Assembly: GCF_003932505.1 (NCBI RefSeq)
Contig: NZ_QZMU01000001.1
Coordinates: 1-64,000 of the forward strand
DNA: 64,000 bases
Origin: Thiohalobacter thiocyanaticus
Lineage (GTDB): Bacteria > Pseudomonadota > Gammaproteobacteria > Thiohalobacterales > Thiohalobacteraceae
Reading direction: 5' to 3'
Of the stretch, positions 45,125 through 54,396 are shown one piece after another. Within the stretch, counting starts at the first letter, position 1, and each line of letters starts with the position of its first letter. The translations under genes were made by a program, and so were the position numbers. The notes below the pieces were generated by a model, which was not told where the DNA came from, searched no databases, and saw nothing but the letters and a program-made list of their open reading frames with translations.

Positions 45125-45695
45125 AACTCGTATTTGTCCAGTTCTGCGTACCTGGTCTTGAACCTGCCAGATCCGGCCTTTGCCTCGCCGGGACATCAGT
45201 CCTGGGTCGATGGTCCAAGAGTATGGGAAGGTGCTCATCAGCGTCTGTCTGCTGGCGCACATATGCATCCTGGCCAGCCGGCAATGGTTGTACAGATTCC
45301 CGACCGGGAAAAATCCAAGGAGATGCGCTCCTGCTCAAGGTGGGCACGCAAACCCCCATCGATACTGACGCGGATTTTCGTCCAGGAGATTCCTCAGACG
45401 AGGTCCCCGTAACAAGGGATGGACTAGTTATTTCTGACACGCTTGAGCAGAGTATCGTCCTATCGACCCCTCGATAGGGGGCCTGGTGCCAGAGACCGGT
45501 ATTCTTTATCTCAGGCATTTCCATGATTTAACATAATATACATTATGCGAAGTAATGGAAGGGGTGAGGCCATCCGGGATCCGAGCAAACACGATCTCAA
45601 GTTCGAGGAGCTGGCCGCCCTGCGCCTGTATGTGGTCCGATGCTGAGGCCGTGCCGGGTGGCATCGTCCTATGGCTACGTGTGGGCCTGCTGCTA
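45125..45695. other. Intergenic region with two short palindromes, no gene supported
   Basis: About 570 bp with no protein-like frame. It contains CCTATCGA-CCCC-TCGATAGG (45459-45478), an 8-bp stem, and CATAAT-ATAC-ATTATG (45532-45547). Both could be operators for the stress genes transcribed leftwards, or the first could act as a weak terminator. The interval lies between the OsmB-like gene and the 3' end of nhaD, both on the minus strand. Confidence 0.45.
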
Positions 45696-47111
45696 TCAGT
45701 AATAGCCGGCGTTGATCCAGCTGTGCGTGGCGACGCTGGCAGCGTACCCGAGGGCGATTGCCGGGGTCCATCTGAGGTGGCTGAAGAAGGTGTAATAGCC
45801 ACGCGCCTGTCCCATCAGCGCAACGCCGGCTGCGGAGCCCACTGAAAGCAGGCTGCCGCCGACGCCGGCCGTCAATGTCACCAGCAGCCACTGGCCGGTC
45901 GGCATGTCGGGCTGCATGGTCAGCACTGCCAGCATGACCGGGATGTTGTCCACGACCGCCGACAGCAGGCCCACGGCGATATTGGCCTCGGTGGCACCCC
46001 ACTGCAGGTACATGACCTCCGAGGCCAGCGCGAGATAGCCGAGGAATCCCAGGCCGCCCACACACAGCACAACGCCATAGAAGAACAGCAACGTATCCCA
46101 TTCGGCCCGGGCGACCTTCTCGAACACATCGAACGCCACCACCTCTCCCATCTGGCCTTCATGATCCTCATTGTCGACCCTGCCTGGGTAGTCCCGGTGT
46201 GCGGTCTTCTGGAGATAGAAGCCCATGAACTGCAGATAGGCCAGGCCCGTCAGCATGCCGATCACGGGCGGAATATCAAGCAGGTTGTGAAAGCTTACGG
46301 CTGTCACGATGGTCAGCAGGAACAGGACGATGATGCGCCTGGCCCCGCGTTTCATGGTGGCGCCGTCATCGACGATACGGGGTGGGTCATTCGGTACCGC
46401 AAAGTGCATCAGGCTGGCCGGGACGATGAAGTTTACCAGCGCCGGCACGAACAGGGCGAAGAAGGTATTGAATTCGACAATGCCCTTCTGCCAGACCATC
46501 AGGGTGGTGATATCGCCAAAGGGACTGAAGGCGCCGCCGGCATTCGCGGCCACCACGATGTTGATACAGGCAAGCGAGATGAAGCGCGGGTTGTCGCCGC
46601 CGACTGCCATCACCACGGCGCACATCAGCAGCGCCGTGGTCAGATTGTCCGCCAGCGGCGATATCAGGAAGGCCAGCCAGCCGGTGAGCCAGAACAGTTT
46701 GCGCAGGCCAAGGCCTCTGCCGAGCAGCCAGGAACGCAGTGCATCGAACACCTGCCGTTCCTGCATGGCGTTGACGTAGGTCATCGCCACCAGCAGGAAC
46801 AGCATCAGTTCGGCATACTCGAGCAGATTGTGCCGAACCGCCTGCTCGACCTGATGCGTCATGCCGTCCGCGGCATAGATCCAGGCGATCATCGCCCAGA
46901 TCACGCCGGCGGCCAGGATCACCGGCTTGGACTTGCGCAGACCGGTAAACTCTTCCGCCATCACCAGCAGGTAGGCGAGCACAAAGATGGCGATGGCGGC
47001 ATAGCCGATGGGATGGGTGGTGAGATCAGGCACGGCCGAACCCGTGGCCGCCAGTACCGGTGCCGGGGACATGATTGCCGCGCCGGTGAACACGAAGGCT
47101 ATCGGCTTCAT
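45696..47111 (-). CDS. nhaD: NhaD-type Na+/H+ antiporter
   Basis: The 471-residue protein has a leading hydrophobic segment and about 12 further membrane helices of the ion-transporter superfamily. Typical NhaD segments are FLISPLADNLTTALLMCAVV and NIVVAANAGGAFSPFGDITT, and in the second half VGLLSAVVDNIPVMLAVLTM with AGVGGSLLSVGSAAGVALMG. The conserved Asp-Asn (DN) pairs in both halves form the ion site. NhaD exports Na+ or Li+ for protons and is common in haloalkaliphiles. It is the last gene of an operon after a universal stress protein (43-nt gap) and a SulP transporter, so sodium export is tied to anion uptake here. Confidence 0.95.
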   Translation of the reverse strand: MKPIAFVFTGAAIMSPAPVLAATGSAVPDLTTHPIGYAAIAIFVLAYLLVMAEEFTGLRKSKPVILAAGVIWAMIAWIYAADGMTHQVEQAVRHNLLEYAELMLFLLVAMTYVNAMQERQVFDALRSWLLGRGLGLRKLFWLTGWLAFLISPLADNLTTALLMCAVVMAVGGDNPRFISLACINIVVAANAGGAFSPFGDITTLMVWQKGIVEFNTFFALFVPALVNFIVPASLMHFAVPNDPPRIVDDGATMKRGARRIIVLFLLTIVTAVSFHNLLDIPPVIGMLTGLAYLQFMGFYLQKTAHRDYPGRVDNEDHEGQMGEVVAFDVFEKVARAEWDTLLFFYGVVLCVGGLGFLGYLALASEVMYLQWGATEANIAVGLLSAVVDNIPVMLAVLTMQPDMPTGQWLLVTLTAGVGGSLLSVGSAAGVALMGQARGYYTFFSHLRWTPAIALGYAASVATHSWINAGYY

Positions 47112-47154
47112 ACGGTGCCTTCAAATGGAACCGCCGTCGAAATGTCGGAGTGCA

Positions 47155-47634
47155 TCAAGCCCCGCCCCGCAGCGGCATGTCGATTGTCGGCATGCGGATA
47201 CCCGTCGGTGCCGTGCCTGCAGCGAACAGCTGGCAGTGCGGGTTGACGGACTGCAGGCGCTGTTCGAGTCCGGTAAGTTTACCCAGTATGCCCCAGCGGG
47301 ACTGCCCGGTGACCACGTAGGCCGCATGACGCTCCTCCGCCAGGCGAATGATCTCTGGCTGCAGTCGACCCTCGACCACGATGATCTCGGCCTGCCCTGC
47401 CCCAGCATGCTGCAACAGTCCGCGTAGCCAGGCGCCTGTTGTACGGGCCGTTTCCCGGCTGGCCTGGCTCGGGCTGATGAAGGGGGAATAGCCGGCCTCG
47501 ACTTCGGACTCGTCCACGACATGGACGACCAGCAAAGGGGCCTGGCAGAGTCGGGCCAGATTGGCAGCCCGACGCACGGTTGTTTCAGCCTTGCGGTCGA
47601 GATCCACGAAGGTAATTACGGATTGCTGTTTCAT
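47155..47634 (-). CDS. Universal stress protein-like regulator of the transporter operon
   Basis: The 159-residue protein has a UspA alpha/beta fold: VITFVDLDRKAETTVRRAA, LLVVHVVDESE, IIVVEGRLQPEIIRLAEERH and AYVVTGQSRWGILGKLTGLE. The nucleotide-binding signature (G-2x-G-9x-G-S/T) is incomplete, since GQSRWGILGKLTG has the first glycines but the end differs. It starts 7 nt after sulP and precedes nhaD. Usp proteins in transporter operons usually modulate transport. No separate catalytic function is expected. Confidence 0.8.
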   Translation of the reverse strand: MKQQSVITFVDLDRKAETTVRRAANLARLCQAPLLVVHVVDESEVEAGYSPFISPSQASRETARTTGAWLRGLLQHAGAGQAEIIVVEGRLQPEIIRLAEERHAAYVVTGQSRWGILGKLTGLEQRLQSVNPHCQLFAAGTAPTGIRMPTIDMPLRGGA

Positions 47635-47641
47635 CGATTAT

Positions 47642-49480
47642 TTATCCCTGGTTGGAGTCATCGGCACCGGGACGCGCCGAGCATTCGCGGAAGATCCGCC
47701 TGCTGCAGTTGCGGCAGATATCGGGATCGAGCTTGTCGACCACCGTGCTGATGGTCGCGGTCTTGCCGGGGAAGATGTTCTCTCTGCCGATCTCATCGAG
47801 ATAGCCCCCACGTTCGAGAACTGAACGCACCTCCGGTTTCAGACGGATCAGATACAGTCCCCCACCGGCTGCACGTCGCTGCCTGGCCTCCTGCGCCAGC
47901 AACTCCGCGCCGGCGAGGTCGATGAAGTTGATCCCGGTGGCGGAGATGGCGACATGCCGCTGCTGCGGCGTCTCGTCCGTGATGCGCGCCAGGGATTCTG
48001 CGACATGATTCACGGCGCCGAAGAACAGCGAACCATCCAGGCGGGCAAGCTTGAGCTGAGGACACTCCGGCAGTGAACTGTCGGTCACGAAATTCCGCTT
48101 GGGCGTCATCGGATTGGGTACCCGTGGGAGCAGCCGCGGACGCGAGGTGCGGTTGATATAGAGCGCGAGCGACAACAGCACACCGGTGAGGATGGCGAAT
48201 TCCAGTTCCAGAAACAGGGTCGAAAAGAAGGTCACGGCCAACACGGCCGTTTCCTGGCGGCTGGTCCTGATGATCTGGCGGATATGATGGAAATCAATCA
48301 GTCCCCAGGCCACCAGGAACAGGATGGCGGCCATGGCCGCGTTCGGCAGATAGGCGGCCAGGGGAGCCACCAGCACGATAACGCCCGCCAGCAGGGTGCC
48401 GGCAAAGACAGCGGCAAGCGGTGTTTTCGCGCCGGCCTGGAAGTTCAGTCCGCTGCGATTGAAGGAGCCGGTCGCCACGTAGCCGGAGAAGAAACTGCCG
48501 GCGATGTTGGACAGTCCCTGGCCGATGAACTCCTGATTACCGTCGAGGCGCTGATGGGCCCGGGCGGCCAGCGAACGTGCAATGGACACCGCCTCGGTGA
48601 GCGCGAACAGTGTCACCGCCAGTGCCGCCGGCGCCAGGTCCTTGATGGTCTCAAGATCGAATCGGGGAGCCGACAGGGGCGGCAGGCCGGAGGGCAGCGC
48701 CCCGACAGTCGCGATCTGTCCGGGTGCGGTACTGCCCCAGCGGGAAAAGGCCACGCCGGCGAGACTGCCGATGACCATGGCAGCGATCATATAGGGGATT
48801 CGTGGCCAGCGCTGCTTGACCACCAGTCCGCTCAGCAGCGTCACCGCCCCTACCCCGACCACATAGGGATCGATCTCCTGCAAATGCAGCGCCAGATAGT
48901 TGAGTGTCTCGTGCAGATGCAGCCCCCGCGGCATGTCGATGCCGAAAAAGTGCTTGATCTGATTGGAGGCGATCAGCAATGCCGCGCCGGCGGTGAAGCC
49001 GACCACGACCGAGTGGGAGATGTAATTGATCAGCGTACCCAGACGCGCAACCCCCATGGTGATCTGCAGCGCGCCGACCATCAGGGTCAGTGTCAGGGCC
49101 AGGCTGACATACTCGGCGGTCGCCGGTTCGGCGAATACGCTCAGGCTGGAGAACACCACGATGGAGGCGGCGGTGGTCGGTCCCGAGACCAGGTGCCAGG
49201 ACGAGCCCCACAGGGCCGCCACGATGGCAGGCACTATGCCGGCATAAAGACCGTATTCCGGCGGCATGCCGGCGATGGAGGCAAACGCCACGCCCTGCGG
49301 CAGCACGACAATCGCACCGGTCAGGCCGGCGATGAGATCGGCGCGCAGGGTCTGGGGATTGACCCGATGCCACCAGCGGAGGAAGGGAAACAGACGGATC
49401 AGCCACAGCGGGCAGGCTCGGGCGCTGCCGGCGGCGGATGGCTGCTGTAGCGCCTCTGTCCGGGCGGGGACGCTGTTCAT
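47642..49480 (-). CDS. SulP-family anion transporter with STAS domain
   Basis: The 612-residue protein has the SulP membrane domain (about residues 30-440) and a C-terminal STAS domain. Signature segments are DLIAGLTGAIVVLPQGVAFA, GLYAGIVPAIVAALWGSS, SGPTTAASIVVFSSLSVFA and VGFTAGAALLIASNQIKHFF. The STAS part has LDGSLFFGAVNHVAESLARI and ISATGINFIDLAGAELLAQE. The tail ends ICRNCSRRIFRECS, four Cys that might bind metal or form disulfides. SulP proteins carry sulfate or bicarbonate, some with Na+ (BicA). The following nhaD would remove such sodium, so Na+/HCO3- symport is a reasonable guess; sulfate is equally possible by sequence. Confidence 0.92.
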   Translation of the reverse strand: MNSVPARTEALQQPSAAGSARACPLWLIRLFPFLRWWHRVNPQTLRADLIAGLTGAIVVLPQGVAFASIAGMPPEYGLYAGIVPAIVAALWGSSWHLVSGPTTAASIVVFSSLSVFAEPATAEYVSLALTLTLMVGALQITMGVARLGTLINYISHSVVVGFTAGAALLIASNQIKHFFGIDMPRGLHLHETLNYLALHLQEIDPYVVGVGAVTLLSGLVVKQRWPRIPYMIAAMVIGSLAGVAFSRWGSTAPGQIATVGALPSGLPPLSAPRFDLETIKDLAPAALAVTLFALTEAVSIARSLAARAHQRLDGNQEFIGQGLSNIAGSFFSGYVATGSFNRSGLNFQAGAKTPLAAVFAGTLLAGVIVLVAPLAAYLPNAAMAAILFLVAWGLIDFHHIRQIIRTSRQETAVLAVTFFSTLFLELEFAILTGVLLSLALYINRTSRPRLLPRVPNPMTPKRNFVTDSSLPECPQLKLARLDGSLFFGAVNHVAESLARITDETPQQRHVAISATGINFIDLAGAELLAQEARQRRAAGGGLYLIRLKPEVRSVLERGGYLDEIGRENIFPGKTATISTVVDKLDPDICRNCSRRIFRECSARPGADDSNQG

Positions 49481-49752
49481 GAACGCTCCTGTGTGAATTT
49501 TCGAGACTGCAGCCCACGACCGTGCCGGTGCAACGGAAAGGCCCCGCCGTCGGCCACGGGGACGCCCCCGTCATCGGCGACGGATGTCCTCACGGCGTGC
49601 GGCAGCGCGCCACCATCGGCGCCCCAGCCCGGCACCGTCCTGCCGGCAGACTCGCGCCGCGCCTTGTGCTGTGTCCGGGCGCTGCGGCAGGCAGCACCTC
49701 CGCAAAGGGCCGCGCAAACGGCCACACCGAGCAGTAATCCAGGCATGGACAT
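49477..49752 (-). CDS. Small putative exported protein coupled to sulP
   Basis: A 91-codon frame starts MSMPGLLLGVAVCAALCGGA, a plausible signal or membrane segment with three Cys, followed by a basic, low-complexity remainder. Its stop overlaps the sulP start (ATGA), which is the main reason for listing it. The C-terminal 60 residues do not look like a folded domain, so this might be a leader that couples translation to sulP, not a functional protein. Confidence 0.4.
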   Translation of the reverse strand: MSMPGLLLGVAVCAALCGGAACRSARTQHKARRESAGRTVPGWGADGGALPHAVRTSVADDGGVPVADGGAFPLHRHGRGLQSRKFTQERS

Positions 49753-49866
49753 ACAGTTCCCCTGGGTTGGGATACATGGAAAGCGACGAACACCGGTGCC
49801 GTACCATAGCCGGCACGGGTCGGGTCAATGCGGGGAGTACGTTAACAGGGAGGGGTTCAAGGGAAT

Positions 49867-49893
49867 GTAAAGCCAGGGTGAAGAATAGGTGAA
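49867..49893 (-). promoter_or_regulatory. Three direct repeats with 11-bp spacing, probable OmpR-type regulator box
   Basis: On the minus strand TTCAC, TTCAC and TTTAC occur exactly 11 bp apart (plus-strand GTGAA at 889-893 and 878-882, GTAAA at 867-871, all prefixed 49). Tandem half-sites on one face of the helix are what OmpR/PhoB-type regulators bind. The box lies between the kinase gene and the sulP operon, about 120 bp upstream of its first frame, so the adjacent two-component system is the likely regulator. Confidence 0.6.
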
Positions 49894-49942
49894 AATGCAG
49901 TGAGGCGACGGTCCGGGCCGCTCCCCTGCCCTGCGGCTTTCA

Positions 49943-51241
49943 TCAGGCGGTAGCAGGATTCGGTGCAGTCGCGGTCGTTCCGGATGGTTTGAGGATCAAC
50001 TGGAACAGGGCCCCGCCCTCGGGGCGGTTCTGAACCGATACCGACCATCCCTCGCGGTCGGCAATACGTTTGACCAACGGCAGGCCGATGCCGGCACCGC
50101 GGGTGGCGCGTCGTGAACGCTCACTGTGTTCGAACAGGCAGTCCAGGTCCTGCGGCGGCAGGCCCGGGCCGGTATCGGCGACACTGAGCACTCCGCCCTC
50201 GAGGGTGATGGTGACATTGCCGGACTCGGTATAGGAGAAGGCATTGCGCAGCAGATTGCCGATGGCAATGGTGAGCAGGGGGCGTTCGACATCGAGCGTG
50301 AACGGCTGGCGGATATCCACCGACAGCGTCACCGGCTTCGGCGCCAGCAGATAGCGATGCTGTTTGATGACTTCCTGCACCACTTCCCCGACCTGGCACT
50401 CGGAGTGGTTGCGCTTTTCCCTCTCCAGCATCAGCAGCGTTGAGGTCAGATCGCTCATACCGTGCACCGTGCGTGCGATCCGCTCCAGCTGCTGCCGGGC
50501 CCGGTCGTCGAGTCCAGGTCGCCCCTGCAGGATCTCGACCGCGCCCTGGATCACGGCCAGCGGCGTGCGCAGTTCATGGCTGGCGTCGGCGGAAAAGGCC
50601 CGTTCCCGTTCAACAAAGGCGCGCAGGCGCTCCAGATAGCGCTCGAAGGCATGTGCCAGTTCGGCGACCTCGTCGTGTGCCAGACCCTCGGCGAAGGGGG
50701 AATGCAGGTCGTCCGGAGAGCGTTCCCGCACGCGTCTGGCCAGTTCCCGTACCGGGGCGATCACCCGGCCGGCAAGCCACCAGCCCCCGGCGGCGGCGAG
50801 CAGACTGGTGACGAGGATGCCGCTGATCAGCACTATCAACAGTTGGCGTTCTCGCTGCTCCACCTGACTGCGGTTGTGCAGCATGATCAGCTGCATCTCC
50901 CCTTCCCGCACCACCGCGGCATAGTAGGGAATCCCGTCCACGCTCACCTCCGAGCGCCCTGCGGGCAGCCCGCGGAGTTCCGACGGCCGGTTATCGGTGC
51001 GGTCCTCGCGGACCAGATAGCCGCGGACCGTGGCGGTCATGGGTGGCAGTGAATCGGGATTGCGTTCGAGTCGGGCACGGTAATCATCGATCTCTGCTGT
51101 CAGCGCCTCGTCGATCAGGCGACGATCCAGATCCCGGACCGTGATGTAGACCCAACTGCCGAGCGCGAGGCTGACGCTGCCGCCGATCAGGGCGAAGCCG
51201 ACCATCACGCGCAGACGTAGACCGAGCCTGTATATCATCAC
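49943..51241 (-). CDS. Two-component sensor histidine kinase
   Basis: The 432-residue protein has a first membrane helix (VMVGFALIGGSVSLALGSWV), a ~110-residue periplasmic sensor, a second helix (LLIVLISGILVTSLLAAAGG), a HAMP domain, the dimerisation H-box FSADASHELRTPLAVIQG with the phospho-accepting His, and an ATPase domain with N-box IGNLLRNAFSYTESG, G1 VADTGPGLPPQD and G2 GAGIGLPLVKRI. It phosphorylates the regulator encoded immediately upstream, whose stop overlaps its start (ATGA). The sensor domain has no recognised ligand fold. A periodic repeat box and the SulP/NhaD operon follow. Confidence 0.93.
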   Translation of the reverse strand: MMIYRLGLRLRVMVGFALIGGSVSLALGSWVYITVRDLDRRLIDEALTAEIDDYRARLERNPDSLPPMTATVRGYLVREDRTDNRPSELRGLPAGRSEVSVDGIPYYAAVVREGEMQLIMLHNRSQVEQRERQLLIVLISGILVTSLLAAAGGWWLAGRVIAPVRELARRVRERSPDDLHSPFAEGLAHDEVAELAHAFERYLERLRAFVERERAFSADASHELRTPLAVIQGAVEILQGRPGLDDRARQQLERIARTVHGMSDLTSTLLMLEREKRNHSECQVGEVVQEVIKQHRYLLAPKPVTLSVDIRQPFTLDVERPLLTIAIGNLLRNAFSYTESGNVTITLEGGVLSVADTGPGLPPQDLDCLFEHSERSRRATRGAGIGLPLVKRIADREGWSVSVQNRPEGGALFQLILKPSGTTATAPNPATA

Positions 51242-51912
51242 TCGGTCGCGAGCCGGTAGCCGAAGCCGCGCACGGTATGCAGCAGCGGTCGCGAAAACGG
51301 CCGGTCGATGATTGTACGCAGCTGGTGGAGATGGCTGCGCAGCGCGTCACTGTCCGGCGGCGAGTCTCCCCAGATGCTGCGCTCCATCTCCCGGCGGCTG
51401 ACCACGTTCGGCGAGCGTTCCATCAGTAGATGCAAGAGTTTGAGTGGAATGGGCGGCAGTTCGAGCGTGCGGCCGGCCCGGGTCACCTGCCAGCTCGCCG
51501 TATCGAGCGTCAGATCAGCCACCTCGAGGCGCTCGCCGCGCGCTTCGCCATGAGGATTGCGTCGCAGCAGGGCCTGCAGCCGCGCCTGCAGCTCGAGCAT
51601 CGAGAACGGCTTGATCAGGTAATCGTCCGCCCCGCTGGCAAAGCCGTCAAGTTTGTCCTCCAGGCTGTCGCGGGCGGTGAGCATGATAATGGGGGTCCGC
51701 CGATTGGCGGCGCGGAGATTGTTGCAGACTTCCAGCCCGTCGATCCCCGGCAGCATGAGGTCGAGCACGATGGCATCGTAGTCATTGTCCAGGGCGAAGC
51801 CGAGGGCGGTATAACCGTTGTAGGCGATGTCCACCGTATGGCCGCCCCCTTCCAGGAACTCGGTCAGATTCGCCACCAGATCGGGGTTGTCCTCGACAAC
51901 AAGAAGCTTCAT
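51238..51912 (-). CDS. OmpR-family response regulator
   Basis: Residues 1-120 are a receiver (KLLVVEDNPDLVANLTEFLE, phospho-acceptor in AIVLDLMLPGIDG, Lys in DDYLIKPFSMLELQ). Residues 130-224 form a winged helix (LTLDTASWQVTRAGRTLELP, RSHLHQLRTIIDRPF, LLHTVRGFGYRLATE). The length (224) is usual. It is coupled to the kinase gene by ATGA overlap. The 11-bp direct repeats at 49867-49893 are a candidate site for it, which would make the SulP-USP-NhaD operon its target. Closest in style to QseB/PmrA-type regulators. Confidence 0.94.
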   Translation of the reverse strand: MKLLVVEDNPDLVANLTEFLEGGGHTVDIAYNGYTALGFALDNDYDAIVLDLMLPGIDGLEVCNNLRAANRRTPIIMLTARDSLEDKLDGFASGADDYLIKPFSMLELQARLQALLRRNPHGEARGERLEVADLTLDTASWQVTRAGRTLELPPIPLKLLHLLMERSPNVVSRREMERSIWGDSPPDSDALRSHLHQLRTIIDRPFSRPLLHTVRGFGYRLATE

Positions 51913-52136
51913 TGAGTTGTGCCAGTGATAATGGTGATGAGCCGGCCCGCCTGCACCTCTACCGCGGTGCTGGTATTACAGCTCCCGGCGAACAAAACTG
52001 TGCATGACGAGCCGTATGCAGACTATATCACACCCTGCTGCTCTCCCCGGCGGACGGCAATCCGGGTGCGGTTGTTTGCCAGCCGATAAACGCCATGGCA
52101 AGCTGATCACTTCTGCTGAGACTGCCGGAAAAAATC

Positions 52137-53261
52137 ATGCAAATCGAAGCGCTGGAGCACGAGTTCGAACTCGCCTCGGACCTGATCTATCTGAACCATG
52201 CGGCTGTTTCGCCGTGGCCAAGGCGTACCGCAGCTGCTGTCAGGGCCTTCGCCGAGGAAAATCTGCACGAGGGCTCGCGCCATTATCTGCAATGGCAGCA
52301 GACCGAACAGCGGCTGCGCGAACGGCTGCAGCGGCTGATCGGGGCGCGTGGTGTGGATGAGATAGCGCTGCTGAAGAACACCTCGGAAGGCCTGTCCTTC
52401 GTCGCCGCCGGACTGGACTGGCACTCCGGCGACAATGTCGTGATCACCAACCAGGAGTTTCCCTCCAACCGGGTGGTCTGGGAATCGCTCAGGCCGCGTG
52501 GCGTGGAGGTCCGTTATGCCGATGTCTCGGTTGAGGATCCGGAACAGGCGGTGATCGATCGGGTCGATGATCGCACCCGCCTGGTGGCGCTCAGCGCAGT
52601 GCAGTACGGCACCGGCCTGCGGCTGGATCTGCGGCGTATCGGGCGGCACTGCGAGGATGCCGAGGTGCTGTTCTGCGTCGATGCCATTCAGCAGATCGGC
52701 GCCCTGCCCTTTGATGTGCGCGAGGCGCGGGCGGACTTCGTGGTCGCCGATGGGCATAAATGGATGCTGGCGCCGGAGGGACTGGCGCTGTTCTACTGCC
52801 GGCGGGAACTGCTGCAGAAACTGCAGCCGCTGGAATACGGCTGGCACATGCTGGCCGATCCGGGCAATTTCGACAATCCTGACTGGCAGGTGGCCGCCGA
52901 TGCCCGCCGGTTCGAATGCGGCAGTCCCAACATGCTGGGGACATACGCCCTGGAGGCCAGTCTGTCGCTGCTGGAAGAGATCGGCATGGACCGGATCGGC
53001 GAGGCGGTGCTGCATCGTTCGCAGCGGATTGTCGAGGGGGTGCGGACGCGCTTCGATCATTATGAGCTGATCACCCGTACCCAGCCGGAACGCCTGGCCG
53101 GCATTGTCACCTTCCGGCCGCTGCAGGAGCCTGTGGACGACCTGTTCCAGCGTCTGCGCGCGGCCGGGGTGCAGTGCGCCCAGCGTGCCGGTGGTATCCG
53201 GGTCTCACCGCATGCCTACACGCCCTTGAGCGTCATCAGGCGCTTCCTGGAGTTGCTGTAA
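52137..53261 (+). CDS. Aminotransferase class V-fold PLP enzyme
   Basis: The 374-residue protein has the class V fold: IYLNHAAVSPWPRRTAAAVR at the N-terminus, LLKNTSEGLSFVAAGLDW in the small-domain loop, and the PLP Lys in DFVVADGHKWMLAPEGLALF. The acidic PLP contact is in VLFCVDAIQQIGAL. The end (GVQCAQRAGGIRVSPHAYT) is the C-terminal domain signature of the isopenicillin-epimerase/kynureninase-like branch. It may be a desulfurase, lyase or transaminase; a Cys is near the SufS position but the context differs. No suf or isc genes are adjacent. The gene stands alone. Confidence 0.85.
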   Translation: MQIEALEHEFELASDLIYLNHAAVSPWPRRTAAAVRAFAEENLHEGSRHYLQWQQTEQRLRERLQRLIGARGVDEIALLKNTSEGLSFVAAGLDWHSGDNVVITNQEFPSNRVVWESLRPRGVEVRYADVSVEDPEQAVIDRVDDRTRLVALSAVQYGTGLRLDLRRIGRHCEDAEVLFCVDAIQQIGALPFDVREARADFVVADGHKWMLAPEGLALFYCRRELLQKLQPLEYGWHMLADPGNFDNPDWQVAADARRFECGSPNMLGTYALEASLSLLEEIGMDRIGEAVLHRSQRIVEGVRTRFDHYELITRTQPERLAGIVTFRPLQEPVDDLFQRLRAAGVQCAQRAGGIRVSPHAYTPLSVIRRFLELL

Positions 53262-53440
53262 GGAGCTGCAGCAGATTTGCAGCCCGGGCTGAGCAATGTG
53301 ATGGACATAACACTATAATTACGTATTGAATTCCCGGGCGCTCAGTTTCGGCGCGCCAGGCCGCTATACTTGAAGTAAGGCAACCTTCAGTAGTCCGGGG
53401 AGTCAAACCAGAGAGGCAGGACACACGGCGGGAGCAGCGC

Positions 53441-54364
53441 ATGGCGCGAGGACTCAAGGCCTGGATCGCCACACGAATCACCCGCTGGCTGACGACCGAG
53501 TCGTCCGCCGAGCAGACGCCGCTGTGTGACTTCGAACGCCTCAGCTACGAGATCCGCCCCGCCGACGTGCTGCTGGTCGAGGGCCGGGCCCGCGTCAGCA
53601 ATGTCATCAAGAACATCACCCAGAGTCCCTGGACCCATTCCGCGCTCTACATCGGTCGCCTGGCCGATATCGACGATCCCAACGTGCGCGAGCATGTCTC
53701 CTACCTGTTCGACGGCGATCCCAACGACCAGCTGGTGATCGAGGCCCTGCTGGGCCAGGGCACCATCGTCAATCCCCTGCACAAGTATCGCCATGATCAC
53801 CTGCGGATCTGCCGGCCCACGGACCTGTCACGCAGCGATGCCCAGGAAGTCATCCGTTATGCCGTCAATCATCTGGGCTGCGATTATGATATCCGCCAGC
53901 TGCTGGACCTGGCGCGCTTCCTGTTCCCCTACGGTATTCTGCCGCGGCAGTGGCGCTCCTCGCTGTTCGGGCACAATGCCGGCATCCCCACCCGTACGGT
54001 CTGTTCCTCCATGCTGGCCGCGGCCTTCGATCATGTGCGCTTTCCCGTCCTTCCGGTAGTGCAGAAACGCGAGGATGGCGCGCTGCGGTTGTACAAGCGT
54101 AATGCGCGTCTCTACACGCCGCGCGACTTCGACTACTCGCCCTATTTCGAGATCATCAAGTATCCCTATCCGGGGCTGAAGGACCGGGCCCTGTACCGTG
54201 ATCTCCCCTGGGAAGAGGAATATATCTGCCAGGACGGACGTGACCGCCTGGTCAGACTGCTCGATCTTGACGAGACAAAACAGTATCCGGGCGCAACGTC
54301 ATCCGCACCACAGGTGAGGACGGATGACGAAGTTTCCCTGGACGCCGCCGATCATCGCGGCTGA
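53441..54364 (+). CDS. YiiX/YebB-like permuted papain-fold hydrolase
   Basis: The 307-residue protein has the permuted NlpC/P60 fold. The N-terminal half has IRPADVLLVEGRARVSNVIK and SPWTHSALYIGRLADI, where His is in the catalytic position, and the C-terminal half has NHLGCDYDIRQLLDLARFLF and PTRTVCSSMLAAAFDHV with the catalytic Cys. There is no signal peptide. The family cleaves amide or ester bonds in peptides or lipids; the substrate is unknown. The C-terminal 40 residues are polar and variable. The fadE gene begins 32 nt downstream. Confidence 0.78.
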   Translation: MARGLKAWIATRITRWLTTESSAEQTPLCDFERLSYEIRPADVLLVEGRARVSNVIKNITQSPWTHSALYIGRLADIDDPNVREHVSYLFDGDPNDQLVIEALLGQGTIVNPLHKYRHDHLRICRPTDLSRSDAQEVIRYAVNHLGCDYDIRQLLDLARFLFPYGILPRQWRSSLFGHNAGIPTRTVCSSMLAAAFDHVRFPVLPVVQKREDGALRLYKRNARLYTPRDFDYSPYFEIIKYPYPGLKDRALYRDLPWEEEYICQDGRDRLVRLLDLDETKQYPGATSSAPQVRTDDEVSLDAADHRG

Positions 54365-54396
54365 CTGTCTGTACTCCTGCGCACGGGAGAGATGTT

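Noticed and set aside
45111-45524. 137-codon minus-strand frame upstream of the OsmB-like gene
   Set aside because: It has no family resemblance, ordered structure or ribosome binding site; treated as intergenic.
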